From: DASXZH01 sp963829965
GTDB taxonomy: Bacteria; Armatimonadota; Fimbriimonadia; Fimbriimonadales; Fimbriimonadaceae
DNA length: 64,000 nucleotides
Assembly: GCA_963829965.1 (NCBI GenBank)
Contig: CAWHLK010000024.1
Coordinates: 3,307 to 67,306, forward strand
Direction of reading: 5' to 3'
A model generated the notes under the pieces. That model was not told where the DNA came from, did not search any database, and saw only the letters and a program-made list of their open reading frames with translations. This document shows positions 17,737 through 28,237 of the stretch, in pieces. A program made the translations under genes and the position numbers. Positions within the stretch are counted from its first letter, which is position 1; each line of letters opens with the position of its first letter.

Positions 17737-18002
17737 TACCAGGCCATGATAACAGAATCGCGCGGCGGCAGGAATAACGCATTCGAGCGGTTGGCCCTTG
17801 GATTGACTTCAACAAGGGCCTTTCAGGGAGCATGCAACGCAAAAACAACTGTATTCCCCCGCGCTTTTTGGGTGACTATATTGCGGACCAAAGAGCAATG
17901 TTATCGATGACTGCGCGCCCGTGCAAAACCAACTACTTTAGACAGGCCCCATCCTACGGCTTAAGGTAGCTAAGTTGCGGAATGCACTTTTGCTAAGTAA
18001 AA
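17737..18002. other. intergenic region and structured leader upstream of a hybrid kinase
   Basis: A hairpin GGCCCTTG/CAAGGGCC with TTTC after it lies at 17793-17823 and could be a weak terminator. Between about 17930 and 17995 the leader of the kinase gene can fold: GTGCA pairs with TGCAC, and inside, CTACTTTA pairs with TAAGGTAG (8 bp, one G-U). I compared it with the c-di-GMP-I riboswitch and do not find the needed conserved core. Confidence 0.3.
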
Positions 18003-20582
18003 ATGACCAAAAGAATTCTTCAAAACCTTAACCCGGCGAAGGATGTCGGCTCCTTTAAAGCATCCTTACCCGTGCTGATGATTGCACTCGCGGTCGCGCT
18101 ATCGGTAAATCTCTTTATCGTTCAAATGCGCGGCCGCGTTGCCACATTGGATAAGGCCCATCTAGAGTTGTCCTACATGCAAGATCGTGTAACCGAACTT
18201 GCCGCAGCGGAAAACGACCTTCTGAATCCCTATTCTTCCAAGCCAAGGGTTCTTAACGACATCGCAAACTACGAGGGCCTTTCTAAGTCCAACTTGCGAC
18301 AGGCTGAAGAACTTTGCGGACAACAGTTTTCGCAGGTGCGCGAGGCGCTCTGGTCCTTTCAAAGAATATTGGACGGCGAAGCCAAAGCGGTGAAGGAGGG
18401 CCGAACGAAGGACGCAGTAAGGGAAGATTCCGAATGCGATAGGCTGGAGTCAACTGCGGACGCGGCGATCTACGCACGGGAATCAAGTCTTGCTAGGAAG
18501 TCAGACGAGGCTGCCCGGTTGGCCGATTATTCTTCATTTGCCCTGATCATTCTCGTTGCGCTTGGGGGCGCCTATGGTTTTCTGAGGCTGGAGAGGGCGC
18601 GGTGCCGGGTTGCCCAAACGCAAGCGAGGCATTTGGTTGAATCAAGGTACCAGGCAATCATTCGGAACGCTCCGGTAATGATCGCAGTTCTCGACGAGCA
18701 GGATAGATTTTCTTACCTGAGCGAGGGCATTCGGATGGTATGCGGACAGCCCCCGGACGCGCTCCTTGGCGTAGCCGCGTCAGACTTCGTAATCCCAGAA
18801 GATTCAGAGGCTGTCCGCATCCTCTTAGAGGATGTGGGCAACGAACCCGGCATTGTTCTTGCCGCCGAAGCCAGAGTCCTGTGTGCAGACGGAACGACGC
18901 GTGAAGTGGAACTCATCGCAAGCAATCTGCTGCATGAGCCGGGCGTTCGAGGTATCACCCTCGTGGGCCGGGACATAACCGAGCGAAAACGGGCCCTCCA
19001 GGAGATATCCGGTGCTCGAGACAAGGCGCTTGAAGCCATGAAGGCCAAGTCCGAGTTCCTTGCAAACATGAGTCATGAAATCCGCACGCCAATGAATGGC
19101 GTTGTGGGAATGGTGGACATCATGATGGATACACCGCTAAACCCCGAGCAGCAACGATTTATGGAAATCGTCCGAAGCAGCGCGAAATCGCTGCTGTCCA
19201 TCATCAACAGCATTCTCGACTTCAGCAAAACTGAAGCAGGCAAACTTGAGTTGCAGCTTGGCCCTGTGGACCTCCGCTCACTCGTCGAAGATGTTGCCGA
19301 GGCGATGGCCGTACAGGCGCATGGAAAGGCTGTTGAAGTTCTCGTACAGGCGCCCGCAAATTTCGAGTACTCGGCCATGGCGGACGGCCAACGTCTACGC
19401 CAGCTATTAACGAACCTCGCCGGCAATGCCTTGAAGTTCACCGAGCAGGGCGAAGTCGTGCTTGGGATAAAGAAACTCGCCGAAACGGAGACAGAACTCA
19501 CAGTGAGACTCTCTGTCGAAGATACCGGCATCGGGATAAGCGAGGATCATCAGTCGAAGGTCTTCGAGGTCTTTACGCAAGCGGATGGATCCATGACCCG
19601 CAGGTACGGTGGCACAGGACTCGGGCTGGCGATTTCCCAGGCCTTTGCGAAGTTGATGGGTTCCACCATTCACTGCAACAGCACGGTCGGTAAAGGAAGC
19701 TGCTTTTGGCTGGACGTGACGTTTCAGAAGTTCGTGACCGCGATTGTGGATGACGCTCCCACCGCACGGCTAACCGGGATGAGGGCGCTTGTCGTGGACG
19801 ACAACGCGGTGAACCGGCAGATACTATCGGAGTTTCTAACTTCATGGGGTTGTGAAGTGGCTTTGGCGGAAAGCGGAATGCAAGCGATTCGCCTCGCGGC
19901 CCAAGTGGCGAACAAGCCCTATGACCTCATTCTGCTCGACTATCAGATGCCGGAGATGGATGGGTTTGAGACGGCGGCAAAGATCAAGGAAATGGGATTC
20001 AACAGCGTCACATTGATGCTTTCTTCGGTTGACGCCAACCGGCTTGAGGGCCATTTATCGGAGATCGGCATCAGCAGACGTCTAACAAAACCTGTGCGAA
20101 AGGACGAGCTTCTCGGCGCGATTATCAAGGCGATGCATGAAGATGCAGAAACAGCAAACGCCTCACCTTCCGCAGGCCCGAGCCTACGTGGAAGGAATCT
20201 GAATCTAAAGGTTCTTCTTGTGGAGGACAACCTTACGAACCAGACCGTCGGAAACGTCCTGCTAAAACGGCTCGGCTGCGAGGTTCATATCGCTGAAAAT
20301 GGCCTTGAAGCGGTAGCGGCAACGGAATCCGAAGACTACGATGTGGTTCTCATGGACTGCGAAATGCCGGTAATGGATGGCTATAGGGCGACTCAGACCA
20401 TACGCGAACGAGAAGAGTTGACTCAAAAGCACGTCCCCATCATTGCTCTCACGGCTCACGCGTTGGACGGCATGAGGGAGAATTGCCTTGCGATGGGTAT
20501 GGATGGATTCGTTAGCAAGCCGGTAACGTTGGCGACTCTGCTTGAGGCTCTAAGGGAGTTCTCGATGCTGGCAGCTGCCTAG
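18003..20582 (+). CDS. hybrid sensor histidine kinase with PAS and two receiver domains
   Basis: 859 residues. Two membrane helices (about 22-40 and 176-194) enclose a periplasmic helical sensor region. A PAS domain (about 215-330, VMIAVLDEQDRFSYLS) follows. HisKA has FLANMSHEIRTPMNGV with phospho-His at about H358, and HATPase_c has the N and G boxes (LAGNALKFTEQG, DTGIGI, GGTGLGLAI). Receiver 1 is LVVDDNAVNRQ...LILLDYQMPEMDGF; receiver 2 is VLLVEDNLTNQ...VVLMDCEMPVMDGY. The phosphorelay is likely completed by an Hpt in trans; the neighbour kinase has one. Signal unknown. Confidence 0.93.
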   Translation: MTKRILQNLNPAKDVGSFKASLPVLMIALAVALSVNLFIVQMRGRVATLDKAHLELSYMQDRVTELAAAENDLLNPYSSKPRVLNDIANYEGLSKSNLRQAEELCGQQFSQVREALWSFQRILDGEAKAVKEGRTKDAVREDSECDRLESTADAAIYARESSLARKSDEAARLADYSSFALIILVALGGAYGFLRLERARCRVAQTQARHLVESRYQAIIRNAPVMIAVLDEQDRFSYLSEGIRMVCGQPPDALLGVAASDFVIPEDSEAVRILLEDVGNEPGIVLAAEARVLCADGTTREVELIASNLLHEPGVRGITLVGRDITERKRALQEISGARDKALEAMKAKSEFLANMSHEIRTPMNGVVGMVDIMMDTPLNPEQQRFMEIVRSSAKSLLSIINSILDFSKTEAGKLELQLGPVDLRSLVEDVAEAMAVQAHGKAVEVLVQAPANFEYSAMADGQRLRQLLTNLAGNALKFTEQGEVVLGIKKLAETETELTVRLSVEDTGIGISEDHQSKVFEVFTQADGSMTRRYGGTGLGLAISQAFAKLMGSTIHCNSTVGKGSCFWLDVTFQKFVTAIVDDAPTARLTGMRALVVDDNAVNRQILSEFLTSWGCEVALAESGMQAIRLAAQVANKPYDLILLDYQMPEMDGFETAAKIKEMGFNSVTLMLSSVDANRLEGHLSEIGISRRLTKPVRKDELLGAIIKAMHEDAETANASPSAGPSLRGRNLNLKVLLVEDNLTNQTVGNVLLKRLGCEVHIAENGLEAVAATESEDYDVVLMDCEMPVMDGYRATQTIREREELTQKHVPIIALTAHALDGMRENCLAMGMDGFVSKPVTLATLLEALREFSMLAAA

Positions 20583-20680
20583 TAGCGGGCCATCCTTTAC
20601 CAGGCACAAGGATTTGGGATAGACTGGCAATAACAAAGCACAACGGAACCGCCGTTGCCCCAGGAGAAGCCTAGTTCTAT

Positions 20681-21434
20681 GCCAAATGTTGTCTTGACGA
20701 TCGATTGCGAAGAGAGCCCGTCGCGACCGCTGCTACACCAGCGACTACATTCGAGTTTTGGAACAAGAGTTCGTTCCCGCCACGTGGCTCATTCACGTCT
20801 CTCGGAAAGACCCTAACGCGAACACCGATCTTTACTATCACGAATACGTCCACAAGATCCCGAACTGGCATGAACTGGGGATGAAAGTGAACTTCGAGAA
20901 TGAGCGCGGCTATGTGGAAGACGAGAAAGAGCGGCGGGACATCATGCTGATCGCCAAGACACCTTGAAGTCCCATCGGATCAAGGCAACTTCGTTCCGGG
21001 CAGGAGCTTTTGCTCTTCTGCCTTGCGACGTGAAGTATCTGGAAGACATCGGCATCTTAGTAGATAGCTCCCCGGTGCCCGATGCCGATTACAAGATGTT
21101 TGTGGACTGGCGCGGCGCCCCGCACGAGCCCTATCATTCGACAGAAGACGATCTTACAAGGCCGGGAAGCAATCGCATCCTGCACGTGCCGATCGCCACT
21201 CACGAAGGGCAACACGCCTACCTGCATGCCGGGTTTCACGCCCTAAAGCCGCTTTTTGAGGCGAATATCGATCGGGAAGTTATATGCATCGGCCTGCGGG
21301 ACTATCATGACTCGGTTGATGACCTAGTTCACGCGATCCGCTATTTCCGGTCCAAGGGAGCGCATTTCACGACCCTAACCCAGGCGGCGAGTGAGCACTA
21401 CGAGCATCACGAAGCCATGGCTGCGGTTGGCTAG
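20681..21434 (+). pseudogene. polysaccharide deacetylase-like gene with two frameshifts
   Basis: ATG at 20681 with CAGGAGAAG 10 bases upstream. The start MPNVVLTIDCEES fits the NodB-type beginning with an Asp-rich catalytic strand. The frame shifts at about 20720-20735 (continuing DYIRVLEQEFVPATWLIH) and again at about 20955-20965 (continuing IKATSFRAGAFALLPCDVKYLEDIGI). The pattern 'T-x-FRAG' and the DLVHAIRYFRSKGAHFTTLTQAA ending match deacetylases of the CE4 superfamily acting on surface polysaccharide. Either sequencing errors or a real decayed gene. Confidence 0.6.
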
Positions 21435-21442
21435 GCTTGAGA

Positions 21443-24318
21443 CTAGGCCGCGTCTGAGTCTTTGAAACGCAAGTCGTATTCCTCCTTAAGCAATCCGAAT
21501 TCCACGCTGATCTCGGCCACCATCGAGTCGATTTCGTTATTGCTGCAAGTATCCTCCCTATTCTCGATGTTCTCACAGAGATCTGCAAGGCGGTCGCCGC
21601 CAATTGTTCGGCACATGCCCTTCAGAGTGTGGGCGAAGTAAGTCACTTTCTTGTAGTCTCCGCGTAAGGATGCATCGCCAATTTGTTGGGCGACGACGGG
21701 AGCCGTCTTCCAAAACTCGTCCAACAGCTCGCGGATGAACGAAGGATCGAAGTTCAACGCTTCACTCAAGTGAGAGAGGTTGAACGCAGCCGTGCCAACA
21801 CTTTCCTGCGAAGTTGTAGAACTCTCCGGACGATGTTCGGCTTCACCGTGTCCGAGCCACTTGGCCAGCATCTGCTGAAGTTCATCCGGCTTGACCGGCT
21901 TCGCCAGGTAGTCGTCCATTCCGGCAGCGAGACACCTCTCCCGGTCGCCCGGAACATCGCGTTCGCGGTCATTGCGACAATGGTGTGACGGGATTCGATT
22001 CCCACTTCCCTGCGCCGAATCTCCATGGCGGTGTCGTAGCCGTCCATTCCCGGCATTTGAACGTCCATCAAGATCAGAGAGTAGACATTCTCCTTGAGAA
22101 GCTCCAGCGCGGTCTCACCGTCACTGGCGATGTCCACATCGCATCGCAGTTTGGCCAAGAGTTGGGTGGCCACCTTTTGATTGATGACGTTGTCCTCAAC
22201 GAGCAAAACCCTACGGTCGTAACCAATTTCTGAGGAAGAACCAACGGCATTCTCGGGACGCTGAACCGGCGGCGCCATGATACCAAGAGCGACGGCCAAG
22301 GACTCGTAAAGGACGGACGCCCGCACGGGTTTTGCAAGCACGGCCGCGAAGCTTTGCCCGCGCGCGTCGGGAGCGACCGACCTGGGGGTCAGGAGCACCA
22401 CGGGAGCAAGTTCATAGCCCGCGATTTTTCGTAAATGGCCCATGAAATTCTGGGGCTCGCAGTCCTTGAGATTCGAATCTACAATGACGACATGGAATGG
22501 CGCACCTTGCGTCTGATTGCGAAAGACCGTCATCGCATCCTTGAGCCCCGACGCGCTTGCCGCGGTGCAGTCCCAGCTCTCAAGTTCTTCGGTCATCGTC
22601 CGAATAAGGGTGCCGCTTTCGGAGAGAATCAGCGCGCGGGCCTTTAAGGGCTGCAGCGTTTTGGCCGGCGTTACTTCCACCAGAATCGGAAGAGGGAGCT
22701 CCACAAAGAAGGTGCTGCCAGAACCGGCTTCGCTTTCAACCCACACATGGCCTCCCATGATTTGGGTCAGTTGGCGGCAAATAGCAAGCCCAAGTCCGGT
22801 GCCTCCGTATTTACGCGTCGTGCTTCCGTCAACTTGGGTGAAACTTTCGAAGATCGCATCCTGCCGCTCTTTTGGAATCCCAATTCCGGTGTCCTTGATC
22901 GAGATAAGCACGATTGCGCTTATCGGCGTGCGATTCTTCAAACGGGCTTCGACCACTACCTCACCCTTCTCGGTGAACTTGATGGCGTTGGTTACCAGGT
23001 TGGTAATAACCTGCCTGATCCTTCCCGCATCGCCTTGAAGAATCTGAGGAATCGCGGGATCGACGTGGCAAATGAGTTCCAGACCTTTCTCCTGAGCGCG
23101 CTGGGCGACGAGATCGCCCACTTCGCCGAGGGTGGACCGAAGGTCCATTTCCACCTGGTCGATCTCCATTTTGCCCGCTTCCGCCTTGGAGAAGTCGAGG
23201 ATGTCGTTGATGATCTCAAGCAGCGAGTCTGCGCTTCGCTTGATCGTCATCGTGAAGTCCAGCTGCTCTGCGGACAGGTTGGTTTCAAGCATTAGGCCGG
23301 TCATGCCGATCACGCCATTCATCGGCGTGCGGATTTCATGGCTCATATTGGCCAAAAAGTCTGATTTGGCCAAACTGGCGGCACGCGCCGCTTCCGCCAT
23401 GCTTCTCGCCTCTGCGAGGGCAATCTCCAGTTCGCCATTGGCTTCGGCCAGGGCGATTTCGGCCTTGCGGCGATCGGCAATCTCTTGTTCGAGTTCGCGC
23501 GTTCGCTGGCTGACGCGCTCTTCCAGGTCCTCGTTGGCCGCTTTAAGGTATTTGTCCCGCTGCTGAATTTCGGACAGCATGCCGTTAAAGCCCTCAACCA
23601 GGTGGCCAACCTCGTCATCCGTGGCCCGTTCTACCCGGAGCCCATAGTTCTTCAACGTGGTCACCAGGCTCATGGCGTGTAAGAGCTTTAAGATAGGATC
23701 GGAGACAACCCTTTGCAGTCTCGTGGATACGAGATAGACCAAAAGCGCGGAAACCAGCGCGATCAGGAACGCCACCAAGAGGTGGCTGCGTTGGCTTCTT
23801 CCTGCGCCACTTAAGTCGGATTCCAAGTAGAGGAGTCCGATTTGTTTTCCCCTCAGATGAATGGGTTCGTAAACTTGGAACCGCCCATTGACGATCTCGT
23901 ACGATTCACCGGTGGCAAGGGCGATGCGCTTTTCATTTGCCGGGTAGCTGGCGATGAGCTTGTGACGGTTGTCAAATAGCGCAGCCCCGGTAACATCCTT
24001 CGCTTCTCTCAGGGATGAAAGCATATCGGCAGCGCCCGACTTGTCCTCCGCCTGAACCACGGCTTGAGTGGCCTTGGCCATCACTTTGGCCTGCGCAGTC
24101 AGCGATGCGAGATGACTATTCTCCGAATCCTTCTTATCGTAAAGCAAAAAGACGAAGCACGCGATGAGCACCGCAATGGTCGTGGTGACCGTTGTGATGA
24201 GGATGATCTTGCTTTTGATCGAGAGGCGTCGCAAGCCAAAAATCGACCATCCTGGGACGCGAAGAAGCGCCGATTCATCGTGAATCTCACCCTCTTTACG
24301 TCTTTTGGTTCCCACCAT
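21443..24318 (-). CDS. hybrid histidine kinase with HAMP, two receivers and C-terminal Hpt (one frameshift)
   Basis: N-terminal helix at about 36-58, an extracellular CHASE8-like sensor to about 175, second helix about 180-200, HAMP, then a coiled coil (DLEERVSQRTRELEQEIADR). HisKA FLANMSHEIRTPMNGVIGM, HATPase_c DTGIGIPKE / GGTGLGLAI, a degenerate receiver (VVIVDSNLKD) and a complete receiver (VLLVEDNVINQ...LILMDVQMPGMDGY) follow. The frame breaks at about 21945-21955 inside the last receiver (after TANAM). In the next frame it runs on as DRERCLAAGMDDYLAKPVKPDEL into an Hpt domain with AHTLKGMCRTIGG (phospho-His). About 960 residues when joined. Confidence 0.85.
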
Positions 24319-24641
24319 TATTCAATGATCGGTTCTTAGGATCGCCGTCTGAACGATGATGCATGGCCAATAACGCTAGGAAGAATGCCTGAAAGCATGA
24401 TTCAAGTGAGCTTCTTAAACTTGTCTAAGCGCTTCTAGGCAGGTCCGTGCTCTTAGGAAAAGGAGAGGGGACCCCTTGTCCTGTTCCTGATAATGATCCC
24501 CGCCGCGTTGCTCCGAAATAGGAACTGCTTTTTAGTGGTGGGAGGGGTTAAGCGGAGGGTCTTTAAAGCTCCCTCTGCAGTTGAAGCCGATAAGTTCGTA
24601 TCCTTTATCAGAACCTACACGCAAGCGAACCTGAAGAGCCA
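24319..24641. other. intergenic region between divergent genes
   Basis: 323 bases without a gene. It must hold the promoters of the kinase (minus) and the 24642 gene (plus), but no convincing box was found. The only structure seen is an imperfect hairpin around AGGGG/CCCCT at 24456-24492 with flanking AGGA/TCCT pairs and no T run. Confidence 0.5.
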
Positions 24642-25166
24642 GTGAAAGCTATTAGCTTATCGACCGCCTCAAGGCCCTATTTAGCCATAGGGTTGGTCGG
24701 CCCTTTTTTGGCTCTCGCCCTTTGCCAGGCAGTGTCCAAGCCGAGCAGTCCCCAGTCAGCGAAGACAGCCGATGAGGAAAAAGCGGCGCTCGCAAAGATG
24801 CATACGGACGAAGTGTACGCCCGAGCCAAGTCACCCGACGGTAAGTATCTGGCCAAGCTCAAATACTACGACGCATTGACTTTCGGCTACTACCACGTAG
24901 CCATCCAGAAGCTTGGATCGAAGGAACCCACTGCCAGTGACGATGATGTTGTAGAAGTCGCGGCCGAGGGTTTGAACAGTCTCCACTGGAAGGGCAAACG
25001 TGTCCTCGTGGTGGATTATGATGCCACGAAGCACAAAGACCCTGAGGAAGACACGCTTTTCGTCAAAAAGCCGCGATCCTGGCGGGGCGTAAAGATCCTA
25101 TACAACCAACAGGTCCTCAGAGCCGGAAAGAAGAAAACTTCGAGAGCCTATTTTCCAAAGCCATAA
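24642..25166 (+). CDS. exported hypothetical protein
   Basis: 174 residues starting at GTG 24642 (GAAGAG about 5 bases upstream). The N-terminus has a hydrophobic stretch (AIGLVGPFLALALCQAV) consistent with a signal peptide or anchor. The rest includes AKSPDGKYLAKLKYYDA, reminiscent of the start of a beta-propeller strand, and a basic C-terminus. No family recognised. Confidence 0.6.
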   Translation: MKAISLSTASRPYLAIGLVGPFLALALCQAVSKPSSPQSAKTADEEKAALAKMHTDEVYARAKSPDGKYLAKLKYYDALTFGYYHVAIQKLGSKEPTASDDDVVEVAAEGLNSLHWKGKRVLVVDYDATKHKDPEEDTLFVKKPRSWRGVKILYNQQVLRAGKKKTSRAYFPKP

Positions 25167-25221
25167 TCGGGCCGTCCCTTTCATCGCCCTTTAGCCATCG
25201 AATAGGGTAGAAACAATCCGC

Positions 25222-25926
25222 ATGATGCTGAGCATTCGGGATATTAACGTGTATTACGGCGCAATTCACGCCCTCAAGGATGTGAGCATCGACGTACAAA
25301 AAGGCGAAGTGGTGGCAATCATTGGATCGAACGGCGCCGGAAAGAGCACTTTGCTGCGTACCATCAGCGGTTTACTCCGGCCCCGAAGCGGACATATCTA
25401 CCAGGAAGACGAACCGATCGATTCAATGCCGGCCCACGAGATCGTGGTCCGGGGCATCAGTCAGTCGCCCGAAGGCAGACGCATTTTTACGAACATGTCC
25501 GTTTTGGAGAACCTGCAACTTGGCGCCTATACGCGGCAGGACGACGAAATCGGCAAGGACATGGACATGGTGATGCGTAGGTTTCCCCGACTTCGGGAGC
25601 GCATCAAACAGAACGCCGGGACCTTAAGCGGCGGCGAGCAGCAGATGCTTGCCATCGGTCGGGCTCTGATGTCCCGACCTCAGCTGCTGCTGCTGGACGA
25701 GCCCAGCCTGGGCTTGGCTCCCAACCTGGTTGCCGAGATATTCAAGATTGTTATCGACCTGAACGCGGAAGGCGTGACAGTGCTTCTCGTCGAACAAAAC
25801 GCCTTTCGAGCCCTAGAGATCGCTCACCGCGCCTACGTGCTGGAGACGGGCTCCGTAGTTCTATCTGATACGGGCAAAAACTTGCTGGTGAATCCGAAAG
25901 TGAAAGAGGCTTACCTTGGAGGCTAA
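25222..25926 (+). CDS. LivF-like ABC transporter ATPase (branched-chain amino acid type), without its partners
   Basis: 234 residues. Walker A GSNGAGKSTLLR, the LivF-typical ISQSPEGRRIFTNMSVLENLQLGAY, signature LSGGEQQMLAIGRALM, Walker B LLLLDEPSLGLAP and VLLVEQNAFRALEIAHRAYVLETG all match LivF closely. No livG, livH, livM or binding protein is next to it, so the rest of the transporter must be elsewhere. The 3' end overlaps the start of rimI by 11 bases. Confidence 0.9.
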   Translation: MMLSIRDINVYYGAIHALKDVSIDVQKGEVVAIIGSNGAGKSTLLRTISGLLRPRSGHIYQEDEPIDSMPAHEIVVRGISQSPEGRRIFTNMSVLENLQLGAYTRQDDEIGKDMDMVMRRFPRLRERIKQNAGTLSGGEQQMLAIGRALMSRPQLLLLDEPSLGLAPNLVAEIFKIVIDLNAEGVTVLLVEQNAFRALEIAHRAYVLETGSVVLSDTGKNLLVNPKVKEAYLGG

Positions 25927-26410
25927 AGCGGAGCGCATTGAATCGGGCGCGATCCGGTACGAGCTGCTCAAGGAATCCCATATTCCCCAGGTTCTGGAAA
26001 TTGAGAAAGCCTCCAACTCCGCGCCATGGTCCGATCGATCTTTTCGAAACGAAACCGCAAACCCTCAGGCGATTTTTATCGTGGCTTATTATCAAAATAA
26101 GATCGTCGGATTCGGCGGTCTATGGCTCTGCGTGGACGAGGCGCACATTACTACGCTCGCGGTTGACCCCGAGTACCGGCGACGCGGCATCGGCCGCGCA
26201 ATCATGCTCCAGCTATTGAGCCGCGGACAAGACCGAGGGATGACCTGTTCCACCTTGGAAGTGCGCGCCGGTAACTCAGCGGCTATTCAGCTTTATCAAT
26301 CGCTCGGATATATCGATACCGCGCGAAGAAAGGGTTACTACCCGGACAACCGCGAAGACGCGGTTGTGATGTGGCTGCACGAGCTGCAAACTTGGACGCC
26401 CCCCGCGTGA
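25916..26410 (+). CDS. rimI: GNAT acetyltransferase, RimI (ribosomal protein S18-alanine N-acetyltransferase)
   Basis: 164 residues from TTG 25916. GNAT fold: IVGFGGLWLCVDEAHITTLAV, then acetyl-CoA loop EYRRRGIGRAIM, EVRAGNSAAIQLYQSLGY and RRKGYYPDNREDAVVMWL, which is the classical RimI ending. The start overlaps the livF-like gene, and the stop overlaps the GTG of tsaD (GTGA). RimI next to tsaD is a frequent arrangement. Confidence 0.92.
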   Translation: MEAKAERIESGAIRYELLKESHIPQVLEIEKASNSAPWSDRSFRNETANPQAIFIVAYYQNKIVGFGGLWLCVDEAHITTLAVDPEYRRRGIGRAIMLQLLSRGQDRGMTCSTLEVRAGNSAAIQLYQSLGYIDTARRKGYYPDNREDAVVMWLHELQTWTPPA

Positions 26411-27412
26411 ACTTCTTTTCAACGCCGGTTCTGGGACTGGAAACATCTTGCGACGAAACCAGTGCCGCCGTTTTGCGTGGAGCGGACGTGCTCAGCAACG
26501 TCATTTCCAGCCAGGCTGATCTCCATGCCAAATGGGGCGGAGTTGTTCCTGAGGCGGCCGCACGCGCTCATGTAGAGGCCATTCTCCCCGTGATCGAGCA
26601 GGCTTTGGCAGAGGCCGGCCTCGTGCTGAGAAATATCGGCCGCAATTGCGGTTACCAACCGTCCAGGCTTGGTCGGTGCTTTGAGCGTTGGCGTTACCGC
26701 CGCAAAGACCTTGGCTTTCGTCCAGGACTTGCCTCTCGTTGGAGTTCATCATTTGGAAGGCCATCTCTTGAGCCCGTTCGCGAATGGGTGTTCGGTTCCC
26801 TTTCCTCACGTAGCGCTCGTCGCTTCCGGCGGCCACACGGAACTAGTGAAGGTTGACGGGCCCGGCCAGTATGAGGTGGTCGGAAAGACAATCGACGATG
26901 CCGCGGGCGAGGCGTTTGACAAAACTGCCAGGCTCCTGGGCCTTGAATATCCCGGAGGGCGGAGCATTCAGGAAGCCGCCATCGGGGGTGATGCGAGCCG
27001 GTACGCCTTACCACGCGGACTGGCAGGCGATACCCTCAACTTCAGCTTCAGCGGCCTTAAGACCGCGGTTTTGCGGCTTCGGGAAAAAGAAGGCGACAAG
27101 CTAAGAACCGCAGATGCCGCAGCATCGATCCAAGAAGCCATTGTTTCCGTTCTCGCCGATCGAACACTGCTGGCGGCTGAACACCTCGGCAGCAAGGCGA
27201 TAACCCTGGTTGGCGGAGTGGCGGCCAATCTTTCGCTTCGCGAGCGTCTGGCGGCCAAGTCTTCGCAGTTGGGAATCCCGTTCCACTGCGCTCCTTTGGA
27301 CATGTGCACGGACAACGCCGCCATGATCGCGCTTGCAGGATCTTGGCGACTTTCCAATGGCCAACGGGACGGGCTGGACTTAGAAACGCTTCCGAACTCG
27401 CCGCTGCCTTAG
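26407..27412 (+). CDS. tsaD: tRNA N6-adenosine threonylcarbamoyltransferase (one frameshift)
   Basis: Transfers the threonylcarbamoyl group in t6A synthesis at position 37 of ANN-decoding tRNAs. GTG start at 26407, first domain GLETSCDETSAAVL. The metal-binding HVEAIL appears, then the frame breaks at about 26636 and continues as AIAVTNRPGLVGALSVG, VGVHHLEGHLLSP (second His pair), ASGGHTELV and DDAAGEAFDKTARLLGLEYPGG. C-terminal FSFSGLKTAV and CTDNAAMIA follow. One extra G would explain the break. Because tsaD is normally essential, this is most likely a sequence error and not a real mutation. Confidence 0.9.
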
Positions 27413-28116
27413 CGTCGCTGCATCTGCAGGAAAATCCGCAGCACGTACCAGAACAGCAGAGCGATCGCGGCAAACAACTCCAGGGATGCCGCTACGTATT
27501 GATCGGCCCGGTAATACTTCAGCACCTTGGAAGTGCTGAACAAGATGCACATGCCGGCGAGCAGAATCATCGCGCCGCTGAACCAGATGCCGAGATCGAA
27601 GCCAAAGATCGCTCCACAAACAATGACGCCAAGAGCGACCAGGCCGACGACGCAGATCGTGCCACCGAGGAACGAGAAATCTTTGTTGTAGATGAGCACG
27701 TAAGCGGTGAGCCCGATGAACACGGCGAGCGTGACAATGCTGGCGCTTACAAGGACATGGGGGTAATAGCGGCCCGCAATGAACAGCAAGGGGGAGAAAA
27801 TGAGGGATTCCGCGACAACGTAGAGCCCCAGCCCCATATATTGCGTTCCCAACGGCTTATCGGATCTTGCCAGAGCCTGAGCCAAATACCCTACTAGAGC
27901 GAAACCGCCCAGAATCAGGAGCCAAGTGTATTGGCTGCGACTAACCATTTCCAGGACGGACAGGCCAACGCCGGATTCGAACAGGAAGTAGGACAGCACC
28001 ACGAACAGCCCAACCGCTCCCGCGAGGTGCGTATAGGTCTTTCGTAAAAATGCGATGCGCTGGTCCACGCTGGAACCGTAAATGGCGCCTTGTCGATAAC
28101 TGTCTCTGTAACTCAA
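27409..28116 (-). CDS. BI-1/YccA-family (Bax1-inhibitor-like) membrane protein
   Basis: 235 residues with about seven membrane helices, beginning MSYRDSYRQGAIYGSSVDQRIAFL. The start AFLRKTYTHLAGAVGLFVVLSYFLFE and the acidic residues in the last helices (GFDLGIW...) match the family of bacterial TMBIM proteins, some of which are pH-sensitive calcium leak channels. Convergent with tsaD; the stops overlap by 3-4 bases. Confidence 0.88.
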   Translation of the reverse strand: MSYRDSYRQGAIYGSSVDQRIAFLRKTYTHLAGAVGLFVVLSYFLFESGVGLSVLEMVSRSQYTWLLILGGFALVGYLAQALARSDKPLGTQYMGLGLYVVAESLIFSPLLFIAGRYYPHVLVSASIVTLAVFIGLTAYVLIYNKDFSFLGGTICVVGLVALGVIVCGAIFGFDLGIWFSGAMILLAGMCILFSTSKVLKYYRADQYVAASLELFAAIALLFWYVLRIFLQMQRR

Positions 28117-28237
28117 CTTTTCTTTCCTTTCACCAAGAGTCCACGGCTGAGAAACTCTATTTACCTAATACGAGAGGGTGGGCGCACACGATTCCGAACG
28201 TGGGACCTTGGGCGGCCCACAGAAGTAGAATTCGAAA

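Noticed and set aside
17930..18000. c-di-GMP-I riboswitch in front of the hybrid kinase
   Set aside because: Only fragments resemble it (GCAAAACC, GGTAGC); the conserved GACGCAAAGCC core and the tetraloop receptor are missing.
20950..20975. TGA in the polysaccharide deacetylase gene as a second selenocysteine codon
   Set aside because: The downstream similarity continues in a different frame (DTLKSHRIKAT), so this is an indel and not in-frame recoding.
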